A DNA stretch of 64,000 nucleotides. It comes from Streptomyces cellostaticus (GTDB taxonomy: Bacteria; Actinomycetota; Actinomycetes; Streptomycetales; Streptomycetaceae). The stretch covers positions 62,001 through 126,000 of the forward strand of contig NZ_KQ948017.1 in the NCBI RefSeq assembly GCF_001513965.1, read 5' to 3'. Below, one piece after another: positions 19,402-28,294 of this stretch (position 1 is its first letter; every line of letters begins with the position of its first letter). The translations under genes were made by a program, and so were the position numbers. The notes under the pieces were generated by a model, which did not search any database, had not been told where the DNA came from, and saw nothing but the letters and a program-made list of their open reading frames with translations.

Positions 19402-19706
19402 ACTGTACTCCTCGCCGCGCCCGCACCCCGGGCCCCCGGCGGTGTTCGCCACAGGAGCCGCGAACGGCCTGGCAGAACATGCCGCCAAGTGGAGCAATCA
19501 CCGGTGTGCCGCGACCCGGCACAGGAGGCTGGACCTCTGGTCGGGGTCGTGTGACAGGAGTCCGGAGTGCGAAGGCCGCGTAAGCCGAACCGTCAGGCAT
19601 GTCGTCCGCGCGCACGGCACGCGGCCCGGGCCGCCCCGACAGCTGCGACGGCGTGTGGGAGCGACGGGTGAGGCGCCGACATACCCGCCGAGAGCCTGCG
19701 GCCGGC
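19402..19706. other. Intergenic region between divergent monooxygenase and phosphatase genes
   Basis: No gene supported. The frame of the phosphatase is open from 19599, but codons before 19707 are Arg/Pro-rich without hydrophobic pattern, so they are probably leader. Promoters for both flanking genes should lie here. Confidence 0.4.
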
Positions 19707-20861
19707 ATGGCCGTACGGACCGAGCTGCCCGCGCCCCCGGCGTGGATGCGCTGGCTTCCGGTCCTGTACGTAGTGGCCCTGCTGCTGATCGAACCCCTCA
19801 CTCCCGTGGACTGGCCGGTGAGCTTTGCGCTGATCGCCCTGCCGCTGGTTGCCGCGTTCGCCCACGGGCTCGTCGTAGTCGCCGGCACCACGGTCTTCGC
19901 CGTCCTCTTCGAAGGGGTCCTGGCCGGTACCCCGTGCTGTGCGGGCCGGTCCGTCGGCTACCAGTGGGACCGCCACTACGTGGCCGCCTACATCTGCACC
20001 GTCCTGGTAGGTGTCCTCGGTACGATCCTGGCCGCGCATCGGACCCGCCGTGAGCGCACGCTCGCCGACGTGCGCTTCGTGGCCGAGATCGCGCAGCGCG
20101 TTCTGCTCAGACCTGTTCCGCACCGGATCGGCAACCTTCTCCTGGAGAGCCTCTACCTGTCCGCCGCCGCGGAGGCACGCATCGGCGGCGACCTCTACGA
20201 GGCGGTCCCCACCGCGTACGGGGTCCGTCTGCTCATCGGCGATGTCCGCGGCAAGGGTCTGCTCGCGGTCGAGACCGCCGCCGCCATGCTCGGCGCGTTC
20301 CGCGAGGCCGCGCATGACGAACCGGATCTTCCCGCCCTGGCGGACCACGTGGAGACGAGCATGGACCGCAGGGCGGCTCACCTCGGCGGAAGCGAGCTGT
20401 GCGAACGGTTCGTGACCGCCGTCTTCGCCGAGATCCCCACCGACGGCCAGGTCGTCCGCGTCGTCAACTGCGGCCACCCACCGCCCGTCCTCATCCGTCC
20501 CGACGAGGTGCGCGAGCTGGACCGAGGGCGGTCGGGTCCGCCGTTGAACCTCGGCATGCTCGTCGAAGACCCGTATCAGGTCGACACCTACGCCTTCCGC
20601 CCCGGCGACCAGCTCCTGCTGTACACGGACGGCATCACGGAGACCCGCGACTCCACCGGCTCCTTCTACCCCCTGCTCCAGCGCCTCCGTTCCTGGGGCC
20701 CTCTCCCGCCCCGGGAACTGCTGGAACAGCTCCACGACGACCTGCTGGCCTACAGCCACAACCAGTTGCAGGACGACACCGCGGCGCTCACGGCCTGTCT
20801 GATGGCCGACGAGCCGGCCGCACAGGCTCCGCCTGCGGGCGAGAACCGCGAGCCGGGATGA
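19707..20861 (+). CDS. Membrane-anchored PP2C/SpoIIE-type serine phosphatase
   Basis: 384 residues: three hydrophobic segments in the first ~120 (WLPVLYVVALLLIEP, FALIALPLVAAFAHGLVVVAGTTVFAVLF, YVAAYICTVLVGVLGTILAA) then a cytoplasmic SpoIIE-like PP2C domain. Metal-binding Asp motifs are present: RIGGDLYEAVP, IGDVRGKGL, YTDGITETRD and DDTAALTAC. Such proteins dephosphorylate anti-sigma-factor antagonists in actinobacterial partner-switching. No anti-sigma partner is adjacent. Start chosen at MAVRTELP; an upstream start at 19599 cannot be excluded. Confidence 0.9.
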   Translation: MAVRTELPAPPAWMRWLPVLYVVALLLIEPLTPVDWPVSFALIALPLVAAFAHGLVVVAGTTVFAVLFEGVLAGTPCCAGRSVGYQWDRHYVAAYICTVLVGVLGTILAAHRTRRERTLADVRFVAEIAQRVLLRPVPHRIGNLLLESLYLSAAAEARIGGDLYEAVPTAYGVRLLIGDVRGKGLLAVETAAAMLGAFREAAHDEPDLPALADHVETSMDRRAAHLGGSELCERFVTAVFAEIPTDGQVVRVVNCGHPPPVLIRPDEVRELDRGRSGPPLNLGMLVEDPYQVDTYAFRPGDQLLLYTDGITETRDSTGSFYPLLQRLRSWGPLPPRELLEQLHDDLLAYSHNQLQDDTAALTACLMADEPAAQAPPAGENREPG

Positions 20862-21108
20862 CGTCGACGGAGCCGCTGCCGGCAAGCGCCTTCCGTGTCA
20901 TCCGCCGTCCTGAGGCATGCCGTTCGCCGGTGCAGGCGACGAGCCGCAGGCCGATCCCCGGGATGTTCTTGATCCGGTACGCGCCGATGGTCTGCCGGCC
21001 GCCGAAGTCGCCGTTGAATCCCGGTACACAGCTCGACGCGCGGGGCGACTTCGCGACCACGGGCCCACCCTCCGGACACCGTGGTAGCGTCCCGTCGGAG
21101 GCTCGGAC

Positions 21109-22053
21109 GTGCCTGCCCCGGACGAGATGTGCGCCGTACCCGGCCCGCCAAGACGACGCACGCGCGGAGACATCGTGGACGCCGGCACGCACCTGATCGA
21201 CTTCACCCACACCGCTGCGCGGGCGCGCCCGCTGGACGTGCGGTGGATCCACGGCTCGCCGTCGGCCAAGCACAACACCGACCCGGACATCCAGGTCCAC
21301 GCGTACGACGAGCACACGTTCATCCTGCGGCAGAACATGGCGGTCCACTACGAGGCGCCGTTCCTGTTCCTGCTGTGCGGCAACGAACGGGCGGTGCTCA
21401 TCGACACCGGCGCCACCGAGTCCGCCGAGTTCTTCCCCCTGCGCCGAGTGGTCGACGGGCTCCTCACGGACTGGCTCGCCCGGCATCCCCGGGACGGCTA
21501 CCACCTGCTCGTGCTGCACACCCACGGGCACGGTGACCACATCGCGGGCGACGGCCAGTTCGCAGACCGCCCGGACACCACGGTGGTGGGCGCCGACCGC
21601 GCCACCGCCTGGCGGTGCTTCGGATTCGACACGGACCCGGACGCCGTCGCCGCCGTCGACCTGGGCGGCCGGGTTCTGGAGTGCCTGGCCACCCCGGGCC
21701 ACCACGAGGCGGCCGTCACCTACTACGACCCGGCCACCGGCCTCCTGCTCACCGGTGACAGCGTCTATCCCGGCCGGCTCTACATCCAGGACGTCCCCGT
21801 CTTCGCCCGCAGCATCGACCGTCTGATCGAGTTCGCCGACCGCCGGCCGGTCACCCATGTGCTCGGCTGCCACATCGAGATGACCGCCGAGCCGGGCGTG
21901 GACTATCCGGTCCGCACCACCTACCAGCCCGACGAGCCCCCGCTCCAGCTGACCCCCGGCCACCTCCGCCGAATCCGTGAGGCGCTCACCGAACTCGGCG
22001 ACGACCCGGCCTGGCGGGCCTGCTCCGACTTCGTCCTGTGCCCCCACACCTGA
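21109..22053 (+). CDS. MBL-fold metallo-hydrolase
   Basis: 314-residue metallo-beta-lactamase-fold protein. Zinc motif LHTHGHGDHIAGDGQF (HxHxDH), further ligands in ATPGHHEAAVTYYD, TGDSVYPG and LGCHIEMT. No signal peptide. GTG start at 21109 has GGAGG 7 nt upstream; an alternative GTG at 21175 would remove 22 poorly conserved-looking residues. Substrate unknown; hydrolysis of a thioester, lactone or similar is typical. Confidence 0.88.
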   Translation: MPAPDEMCAVPGPPRRRTRGDIVDAGTHLIDFTHTAARARPLDVRWIHGSPSAKHNTDPDIQVHAYDEHTFILRQNMAVHYEAPFLFLLCGNERAVLIDTGATESAEFFPLRRVVDGLLTDWLARHPRDGYHLLVLHTHGHGDHIAGDGQFADRPDTTVVGADRATAWRCFGFDTDPDAVAAVDLGGRVLECLATPGHHEAAVTYYDPATGLLLTGDSVYPGRLYIQDVPVFARSIDRLIEFADRRPVTHVLGCHIEMTAEPGVDYPVRTTYQPDEPPLQLTPGHLRRIREALTELGDDPAWRACSDFVLCPHT

Positions 22054-22077
22054 GCCCGGTGCGGCTGACAGTGCCCT

Positions 22078-23220
22078 TCACGCGGCCGTAGCCCCGTCGT
22101 GTTCCCCCCGGTCGCGGTGGATCGGTGTCTCCGAGCCGGTCAGGGGCACGCCCGTCCCGCCCCGCCGGGCGGCGACGATCTCCGCCACGATCGACAGCGC
22201 GGTCTCCTCCGGCGTACGGGCGCCGAGGTCGAGGCCGATCGGGGACCGCAGCCGGGCCAGCTCGCGCTCGCTCACGCCTTCTTCCCGCAGGCGCCGGTTG
22301 CGTTCCTCGTGGGTGCGGCGCGAACCCATCGCGCCGACGAACGCCACGGGCATCCGAAGGGCCGCTTTCAGCAGGGGTACGTCGAACTTCGCGTCGTGGG
22401 TGAGCACGCACAGGACGGTGCGGGTGTCGGTTCCGGTGCGCCGCAGGTAGCGGTGCGGCCAGTCGATGACGACCTCGTCGGCGTCGGGGAAGCGGGCCGG
22501 TGTGGCGAAGACGGGCCGGGCGTCGCAGACGGTGACGTGGTAGCCGAGGAACTTGCCGGCCCGCGCCAGCGCCGACGCGAAGTCCACCGCACCGAAGACG
22601 ATCATGCGCGGGGGCGGCACGTTCGACTCGACCAGCAGGGTGAGGCCGCCGGGGCAGTGCGAGCCGTCCTCGGCGATGTCCGCCGTGCCGGTGCGCCCGG
22701 CCTCCAGCAGAGCCCGGGCCTCGGCTGCAGCCGTCCGGTCCAGCTCCGGGTGAGAGCCGAGACCGCCCTCGTACGTGCCGTCGTCTCGTACCAGCAGGGC
22801 CCGGCCGAGGAGTTCGGACGGGCCGCGGGCGACCCGGGCGAGGGCCGCCGGTTCACCCCGGACAGCGGCCGACAGAGCCGATGCCAGGACCGTCCGGGCG
22901 GGCGCCAGCCCGCCCACCGGCGTGATCAGCACCTCGATCGTGCCACCGCAGGTCAGTCCTACGGCGAAGGCGTCCTCGTCGCTGTAGCCGAAGCGCTCCG
23001 TGACGCTCTCGCCCGTCCGGAGCGCTTGCCGGCACAGGTCGTACACGGCGCCTTCCACGCACCCGCCGGAGACCGAGCCGATGACCGTGCCCGCGCTGTC
23101 GACGGCCAGGGCGGCGCCGGGACCGCGCGGCGCGCTGCCGCCCACCGCGAGCACGGTGGCGACGGCGAAGTCCCGGCCCTCCTCGACCCAGCGGAGCAAC
23201 TCCTCGGCGATGTCAAGCAC
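22078..23220 (-). CDS. XdhC/CoxI-family molybdenum cofactor maturation protein
   Basis: 380-residue protein that binds, sulfurates and inserts molybdenum cofactor into hydroxylases. N-terminal XdhC domain (VATVLAVGGSAPRGPGAALAV, GSVSGGCVEGAVYD, LTCGGTIEVLI) and a C-terminal Rossmann domain (MIVFGAVDFASALARAGKFLG, ...FVGAMGSRRTHEERNRRL). The GTG start overlaps the end of the Mo-subunit gene by 8 bases, so it is the last gene of the operon. The first Rossmann glycine motif is slightly altered (GAVDFA instead of GaGhvA). Confidence 0.92.
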   Translation of the reverse strand: MLDIAEELLRWVEEGRDFAVATVLAVGGSAPRGPGAALAVDSAGTVIGSVSGGCVEGAVYDLCRQALRTGESVTERFGYSDEDAFAVGLTCGGTIEVLITPVGGLAPARTVLASALSAAVRGEPAALARVARGPSELLGRALLVRDDGTYEGGLGSHPELDRTAAAEARALLEAGRTGTADIAEDGSHCPGGLTLLVESNVPPPRMIVFGAVDFASALARAGKFLGYHVTVCDARPVFATPARFPDADEVVIDWPHRYLRRTGTDTRTVLCVLTHDAKFDVPLLKAALRMPVAFVGAMGSRRTHEERNRRLREEGVSERELARLRSPIGLDLGARTPEETALSIVAEIVAARRGGTGVPLTGSETPIHRDRGEHDGATAA

Positions 23221-25345
23221 TTGGAGCCCCCGCCAGGATGACGCGGTCCGGCCTGATCGGCAGGCTGCGGTGGCGTACGCCGGTGGCGTGCCAGACCGCG
23301 TTGGCGATGGCGGCCGCGGCGCCGACGATGCCGATCTCGCCGATGCCCTTGATCCCGACCGGGTCGCGCGGGTCCGGGTCGTCGATCCAGTCGGCCTCGA
23401 TGTGCGGTACGTCGGCGTGCGTGGCCACGTGGTAGCCCGCGAGGTCGGCACCGACATGGCCGCCCGAGGCGCGGTCCCGGACAGCCTCCTCGTGCAGGGC
23501 CATGGAGATGCCCCAGATCATGCCGCCCAGGAACTGACCACGTGCGGTGAGCGGGTTGACGATGCGGCCCGCCGCGAAGATGCCGAGCATGCGCCGCACG
23601 CGCACCTCGCCGGTGGCGGTGTCCACGGCCACCTCGGCGAACTGCGCCCCGAAGGAGTGGCGTTCGGCGGGGGCGAGCGCGCCGATGGCCGCGGTGGTGT
23701 CCGACCGTACCGTGATGCCCTCCGGTGGGATGCCGGTGCCCAGGGCCAGCCGGTCGAGCAGTTCGCCGGCCGCGGTCGTGACCGCCCAGGCCCAGGAGCG
23801 GGTGCCCATGGAACCGCCGGCGATCATCGCCGGTCCGAAGTCACTGTCTCCGATGCGCACCTGGACCCGCTCCGGGGGCACACGCAGCGCGTCCGCGGCG
23901 ACCAGGGTGAGTGCGGTGCGGGCCCCGGTGCCGATGTCGGCCGCGGCGATCCGGACGGTGAAGGTGCCGTCCGGGTGAGCGGTCAGGGTCGCCGTGGACG
24001 GTGCGGCGCCCGCGCCGAAGGAGGCGGCCGCCGTGCCGGTGCCGAGCAGCCAGCGACCGTCCCGGCGCAGGCCGGGGCGCGGGTCCCGGTCCGCCCAGCC
24101 GAACCTGCGGGCGCCTTCGCGGAAGCAGGCGGGCAGATTGCGGCCGGCGAACGGCAGGCCGGAGACGGGCCCCTTGTCGGGTTCGTTGCGCAGCCGCAGG
24201 TCGATCGGGTCGATGCCGCACTTCTCGGCGAGTTCGTCGAGCGCCGCCTCCAGCGCGAACGACCCCGGTGCCTCGCCCGGGGCGCGCATCCAGGTCGGGG
24301 TCGGTACGTCGAGGCGTACGACGCGGTTGGCGGTGTGGTGGGCGTCGGCGTCGTACATCACCCGTGCGACCCCGGCGCTCGGTTCGATGAACTCGTGCAC
24401 GGTGGAGGTCAGGCTCAGCGAGCGGTGCTCCAGTGCGCGCAGCCGTCCGTCGGCGTCGGCGCCGAGCCTGACGCGCTGGGTGGTGGGACTGCGGTAGCCG
24501 GCCAGCGAGAACATCTGACGGCGGGTCAGGACGACCCGTACGGGGCGTTGCAGGACGGTCGCGGCCATCACGGCGGCCACCTGATGGGCGCGGACGCCCT
24601 TGCTGCCGAAGCCGCCGCCGACGTGTTCGGAGCGTACGCGCACCGAGGCCGGGTCGAGCGAGAAGAGGCTGGCGAGTTCGCCGACGACCCAGGTGGCGCC
24701 CTGGTTGGAGTCGATCACCTCGAGCCGGCCGCCGTCCCAGCGGGCGGTCGCCGCATGCGGTTCCATCGGGTTGTGGTGTTCTTCGGGGGTGGTGTACTCG
24801 GCATCCACGACGACGGCCGACGCGGCCAGCTCGGCGTCGAGGTCGCCCTTCTCCGTCACCGCCGGCATATGGCTGTCCAGCGGGTAGGCGTCCGGGTGCT
24901 CGCCCGTGAAGTCGACGTCGTGGGGCTGCTGTTCGTAGTGCACCACGAGCGCCTCGGCGGCCTCCCTGGCCTGCTCGGACGTCTCTGCGACGACCAGCGC
25001 CACCGGCCAGCCGAGATGCGGCACCCGGTCGTGCTGGAAGACGGCGCAGGTCGGGTCGGGCTTCGATCCCATCAGGCCGGTGTAATCGGTCTCGACGCGC
25101 GGTGCGTTGCGGTGGTCCAGGACGGCGAGGACGCCCGGCATGGCGAGGACGGGAGCGGTCTCGACGGAGCGGATGCGGCCGCGGGCGACCGTGGACAGCA
25201 CCAGCCAGCCGTGCGCGAGGTCGGCGAAGGGGATCTCTCCCGCGTAACGGGCCGCTCCGGTGACCTTGTCCCTGCCTTCCACACGGGTGTGTGCGGTGCC
25301 GACGGAGGGCGTAGGCGTGGGTGTCCCGGTGGTGACGGCGGTCAT
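23213..25345 (-). CDS. Aldehyde oxidase/xanthine dehydrogenase-type molybdopterin subunit
   Basis: 710-residue large subunit. Conserved blocks: GRDKVTGAARYAGEI at the start, VRVRSEHVGGGFGSKG, APGEAPGSFALEAALDELAEK, and near the C-terminus the Moco region with VGIKGIGEIGIVGAAAAIANAVWHATG, which supplies the catalytic Glu. Its FAD partner carries a PaoB-like Cys cluster, so the complex is closest to PaoABC-type aldehyde oxidoreductases. ATG start with GAGGAGG 7 nt upstream overlaps the FAD gene as ATGA. Works with the next two subunits to oxidise an aldehyde or N-heterocycle. Confidence 0.93.
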   Translation of the reverse strand: MTAVTTGTPTPTPSVGTAHTRVEGRDKVTGAARYAGEIPFADLAHGWLVLSTVARGRIRSVETAPVLAMPGVLAVLDHRNAPRVETDYTGLMGSKPDPTCAVFQHDRVPHLGWPVALVVAETSEQAREAAEALVVHYEQQPHDVDFTGEHPDAYPLDSHMPAVTEKGDLDAELAASAVVVDAEYTTPEEHHNPMEPHAATARWDGGRLEVIDSNQGATWVVGELASLFSLDPASVRVRSEHVGGGFGSKGVRAHQVAAVMAATVLQRPVRVVLTRRQMFSLAGYRSPTTQRVRLGADADGRLRALEHRSLSLTSTVHEFIEPSAGVARVMYDADAHHTANRVVRLDVPTPTWMRAPGEAPGSFALEAALDELAEKCGIDPIDLRLRNEPDKGPVSGLPFAGRNLPACFREGARRFGWADRDPRPGLRRDGRWLLGTGTAAASFGAGAAPSTATLTAHPDGTFTVRIAAADIGTGARTALTLVAADALRVPPERVQVRIGDSDFGPAMIAGGSMGTRSWAWAVTTAAGELLDRLALGTGIPPEGITVRSDTTAAIGALAPAERHSFGAQFAEVAVDTATGEVRVRRMLGIFAAGRIVNPLTARGQFLGGMIWGISMALHEEAVRDRASGGHVGADLAGYHVATHADVPHIEADWIDDPDPRDPVGIKGIGEIGIVGAAAAIANAVWHATGVRHRSLPIRPDRVILAGAPSA

Positions 25346-26334
25346 CGGGCGGCCTCCTCGGCGAGTTCGGTCAGCACGGCCACCATCAGGTTGCGCATCA
25401 GGGTCACCTTGTATCCGTTGTGCGGCAGCGGCCGCGCCGCCGTCAGCTCGGCGTCCGCCGCGGCGGCGTAGGTCTCGGCGTCGGCCGGTGCACCGGTCAG
25501 GACACGTTCGGCCTCGACTGCCCGCCACGGTCGGGAGGCGACCGCGCCGAGGGCCAGGCGCACGTCCCGGACGACGCCGTCACGGATGTCGAGCGCGGCG
25601 GCGACGGAGCCGATGGCGAACGCGTACGAGGCGCGCTCGCGCACCTTGCGGTAGCGGGAGTTGGCGGCCGTGGGCGCGGGCGGCAGGGTGATGCCGGTGA
25701 CCAGTGCGCCCGGCGGCAGAGCGGTCTCGCGGTGTGGGGTGTCGGCGACGGGCAGGTAGAACTCGGCGAGCGGCAACTCGCCCGGTCCGTTCGCGGTTTC
25801 GAAGTGGACGACGGCGTCGAAGGCGGTGAGGGCGACGGCCATGTCCGAGGGGTGTACGGCCACGCAGTGGTCGGACGCGCCCAGGATGGCGTGGTTGTGG
25901 TGTTCGCCCGCGACGGCGGGGCAACCGCTGCCGGGGACACGCTTGTTGCAGGGCTTGGTGACGTCGGTGAAGTAGCCGCAGCGGGTGCGCTGGAGCAGGT
26001 TCCCGCCGACCGTGGCCATGTTGCGCAGTTGCCCGGACGCGCCGGCCAGCACCGCCTGCGCCAGCGCCGGGTAGCGGCGCCGGACTTCGGGGTGGGCGGC
26101 CAGGTCGCCGTTGGTGACGGTGGCGCCGATGCGCAGACCACCGACTGCCGTCATCTCGACGCGGTCCAGGGGCAGTTCACGCACGTCGACGAGCCGGGCG
26201 GGCCGCTCCACGCCGGTCTTCATCAGGTCGACGAGGTTGGTGCCGCCACCGAGAAAGCGTGCGTCCGGATCGGCACCGAGCAGCGCGACGGCGCCGGCGA
26301 CGTCGGACGCCCGCTGATAGCCGAACTCCCTCAT
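25342..26334 (-). CDS. FAD-binding subunit of the molybdenum hydroxylase
   Basis: 330-residue medium subunit. FAD pyrophosphate loop DARFLGGGTNLVDLMKTGV near residue 25-43 and ATVGGNLLQRTRCGYF near 110. The Cys motif RTRCGYFTDVTKPCNKRVPGSGCPA matches the extra 4Fe-4S-binding loop known from PaoB/YagS, distinguishing it from ordinary CoxM-type subunits. Overlaps both neighbours by ATGA, showing translational coupling. Confidence 0.93.
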   Translation of the reverse strand: MREFGYQRASDVAGAVALLGADPDARFLGGGTNLVDLMKTGVERPARLVDVRELPLDRVEMTAVGGLRIGATVTNGDLAAHPEVRRRYPALAQAVLAGASGQLRNMATVGGNLLQRTRCGYFTDVTKPCNKRVPGSGCPAVAGEHHNHAILGASDHCVAVHPSDMAVALTAFDAVVHFETANGPGELPLAEFYLPVADTPHRETALPPGALVTGITLPPAPTAANSRYRKVRERASYAFAIGSVAAALDIRDGVVRDVRLALGAVASRPWRAVEAERVLTGAPADAETYAAAADAELTAARPLPHNGYKVTLMRNLMVAVLTELAEEAAR

Positions 26335-26930
26335 GCCACGGCCTCCTTCGTGCCCGCCTCAGGGCTGATGCGTGCCGCGGGCGCGGTGTCCGTGCGGGTG
26401 CCGGTCCCGGCCGCCGCCCGGGCCACCGCCTCCACGATCGAGACATACGCGCCGCAGCGGCACAGGTTGCCGCTCATCCGCTCACGAATCTCGTCGGCGG
26501 TCAGGGGTGGGGGTCCCGCTTCGGGCCGGAGGTCGTCGGTGACGGCGCTCGGCCAGCCCGCCGCGTGCTCCTGGATCACCCCGATCGCCGAACAGATCTG
26601 TCCCGGGGTGCAGTAGCCGCACTGGAAACCGTCCAGGTCGAGGAAGGCCTGCTGTACGGGGTGCAACTGCTCACCGTCGGCCAGGCCCTCGACGGTGGTG
26701 ATCTCGCGGCCTTCGGCCGCCACGGCCAGTTGCAGACAGGCGACGGCCCGGCGCCCGTCCAGCAGGACGGTGCAGGCACCGCATTGACCCTGGTCACAGC
26801 CCTTCTTCGGGCCGGTCAGATCGAGGCGCTCGCGGAGGGCGTCGAGCAGGGTGGTGCGGTGGTCGACGGGCAGTGTGTACTTCTCGCCGTTGATCTTCAA
26901 GGTGATGACACTGGACGTCGATGAGGGCAT
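26331..26930 (-). CDS. 2Fe-2S subunit of the molybdenum hydroxylase
   Basis: 199-residue small subunit with two 2Fe-2S clusters: plant-ferredoxin type CDQGQCGACTVLLDG (residues ~45-59) and the alpha-helical type GFQCGYCTPGQIC plus MSGNLCRCGAYVSIVEA. No Tat signal is visible, so the enzyme is cytoplasmic, unlike periplasmic E. coli PaoABC. First gene of a four-gene operon that is divergent from a TetR gene; the shared control region contains two identical palindromes. Confidence 0.94.
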   Translation of the reverse strand: MPSSTSSVITLKINGEKYTLPVDHRTTLLDALRERLDLTGPKKGCDQGQCGACTVLLDGRRAVACLQLAVAAEGREITTVEGLADGEQLHPVQQAFLDLDGFQCGYCTPGQICSAIGVIQEHAAGWPSAVTDDLRPEAGPPPLTADEIRERMSGNLCRCGAYVSIVEAVARAAAGTGTRTDTAPAARISPEAGTKEAVA

Positions 26931-27112
26931 GAGCAGCTTCTTTCGCGTTTCCAGGCAGAAGGGGTGGTCCGGCAGCCCGGGTACCGGTCGCCGCCGAGAG
27001 TGCGTCGTAGGGGCCGATGCGCAGGAGCGGACCGAAGGTACGGGATGCTCGGACCGAAGATGACAGCAGCCGACTGCCGTAGGGCCGCGACCACGGCTAT
27101 CGTGGACGTGAC

Positions 27113-27157
27113 CGGACAGCTGTCCGCTTACCTGAGAACTTAACGGACAGCTGTCCG
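27113..27157. promoter_or_regulatory. Twin TetR-type operators between tetR and the molybdenum hydroxylase operon
   Basis: The perfect 14-bp palindrome CGGACAGCTGTCCG occurs twice, at 27113-27126 and 27144-27157, 31 bp apart (about three helical turns, same face). They lie 45-90 nt upstream of the TetR start and 180-230 nt upstream of the operon. Cooperative repression of both promoters by the adjacent TetR protein is inferred. Confidence 0.8.
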
Positions 27158-27201
27158 GTTAGCAAGGGCGGGGTTCAGCCACGGACCCTGGAGGAGGACG
27201 A

Positions 27202-27780
27202 GTGCCACAGAAGAAGGACGCACCCCTGCGCTCGGACGCGCAGCGCAACCGCGAGCGCATCCTGGAAGTGGCACTCGCCGAGCTGACGTGCTGCGCGGAC
27301 GCCCCGCTGAGCGCGATAGCCAAGAAGGCCGGCGTCGGGCAGGGCACGTTCTACCGCAACTTCCCCAACCGCGAGTCACTCGTCCTGGAGATCTACCGCC
27401 ACGAGATGCAGCAGGTCGCCGACAGCGCGGTCCATCTGCTCAAGACGCTGGCGCCCGAGCAGGCCCTGCGCGCCTGGATGGACCGGCTCGCCGAGTTCGC
27501 CATGACCAAGGCCGGCCTCGCCGACGCGATACGCCAGGCCACCGGCGGACCGGGAAGCCCGGCGAAACCGGCCCACACACCGGTGACCTCCGCGGCGGAA
27601 CTGCTGCTCCGCGCCAACGAGCAGGCCGGCACCATCCGCCCCGGAGTCACCGCGGACGACTTCCTCCTCACCATCGCAGGCCTCTGGCAGCTCGCCCCGC
27701 ACGACGACTGGCAGCCCCGCGCCACCCGGCTCCTCGACTTCGTCATGGACGGCCTGCGGGCGGGGGCGCCCGGCCGTTGA
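27202..27780 (+). CDS. TetR/AcrR-family repressor
   Basis: 192-residue repressor. Helix-turn-helix in the first 60 residues: RSDAQRNRERILEVALAEL, APLSAIAKKAGVGQGTFYRNFPNRESLVLEIYR. The ligand domain is typical of the SbtR/AcrR-like group with MDRLAEFAMTKAGLADAIR. GTG start with GGAGGAGG upstream. Divergent from the molybdenum hydroxylase genes and next to twin palindromes, so it very likely represses that operon and itself, releasing on an aldehyde or heterocycle. Confidence 0.93.
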   Translation: MPQKKDAPLRSDAQRNRERILEVALAELTCCADAPLSAIAKKAGVGQGTFYRNFPNRESLVLEIYRHEMQQVADSAVHLLKTLAPEQALRAWMDRLAEFAMTKAGLADAIRQATGGPGSPAKPAHTPVTSAAELLLRANEQAGTIRPGVTADDFLLTIAGLWQLAPHDDWQPRATRLLDFVMDGLRAGAPGR

Positions 27781-28294
27781 ACGCCGCGCCACCGACGGCG
27801 GGCCGGCGTCCTCGCGGCTCGGCGGCCCTGCACAGGGCGGGACGCGGGCGCCGAGGCGGTCGCACCATCGAAGACGGGGACGTCGTCGCTGCCGGCCGCC
27901 CAGTCCGCAGGGTCTCGCGATGCGAGCCGGTGCACCGGGTGTTCACGTCCGCTCCTGCCGCAACCGGAGTGGTCACGGTGCCCGGGCCGGCCGGTGGCCA
28001 GGTGCAACAGGCTGCGGGCGATCCCGGTGTGCCCGGCCGGGCCCGGGCCGGCCCCGGCTGTGGTCGCGGCGGACATCGGTTACGGCCGCAGCGTCTCCCT
28101 CCCGCTCGCGCCGGAGGAACGCTACTGCCCGGCACATCGTCATGGCCTGATCCGAGCGGTGCGGGCGCACGTTCGGGTGTACTCGGATGCGCGGACGTTG
28201 CGGCCGGGCGCCGGGCGGGGTTCATTGACCTCACGGCACGGCCGACAGCCACCGAGTGCCGCGACGGGTCAGAGGTCAGCAGGAGGAGTGCGAC
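27781..28294. other. Gene-free interval of ~0.5 kb
   Basis: Open frames here are Arg/Pro/Gly-rich without motifs or ribosome sites. A plus-strand stretch near 28060-28190 has weakly protein-like composition (YGRSVSLPLAPEERYCPAH) but no start or stop that makes sense; it may be a decayed gene. The promoter of the following monooxygenase is presumably near 28200-28280. Confidence 0.4.
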
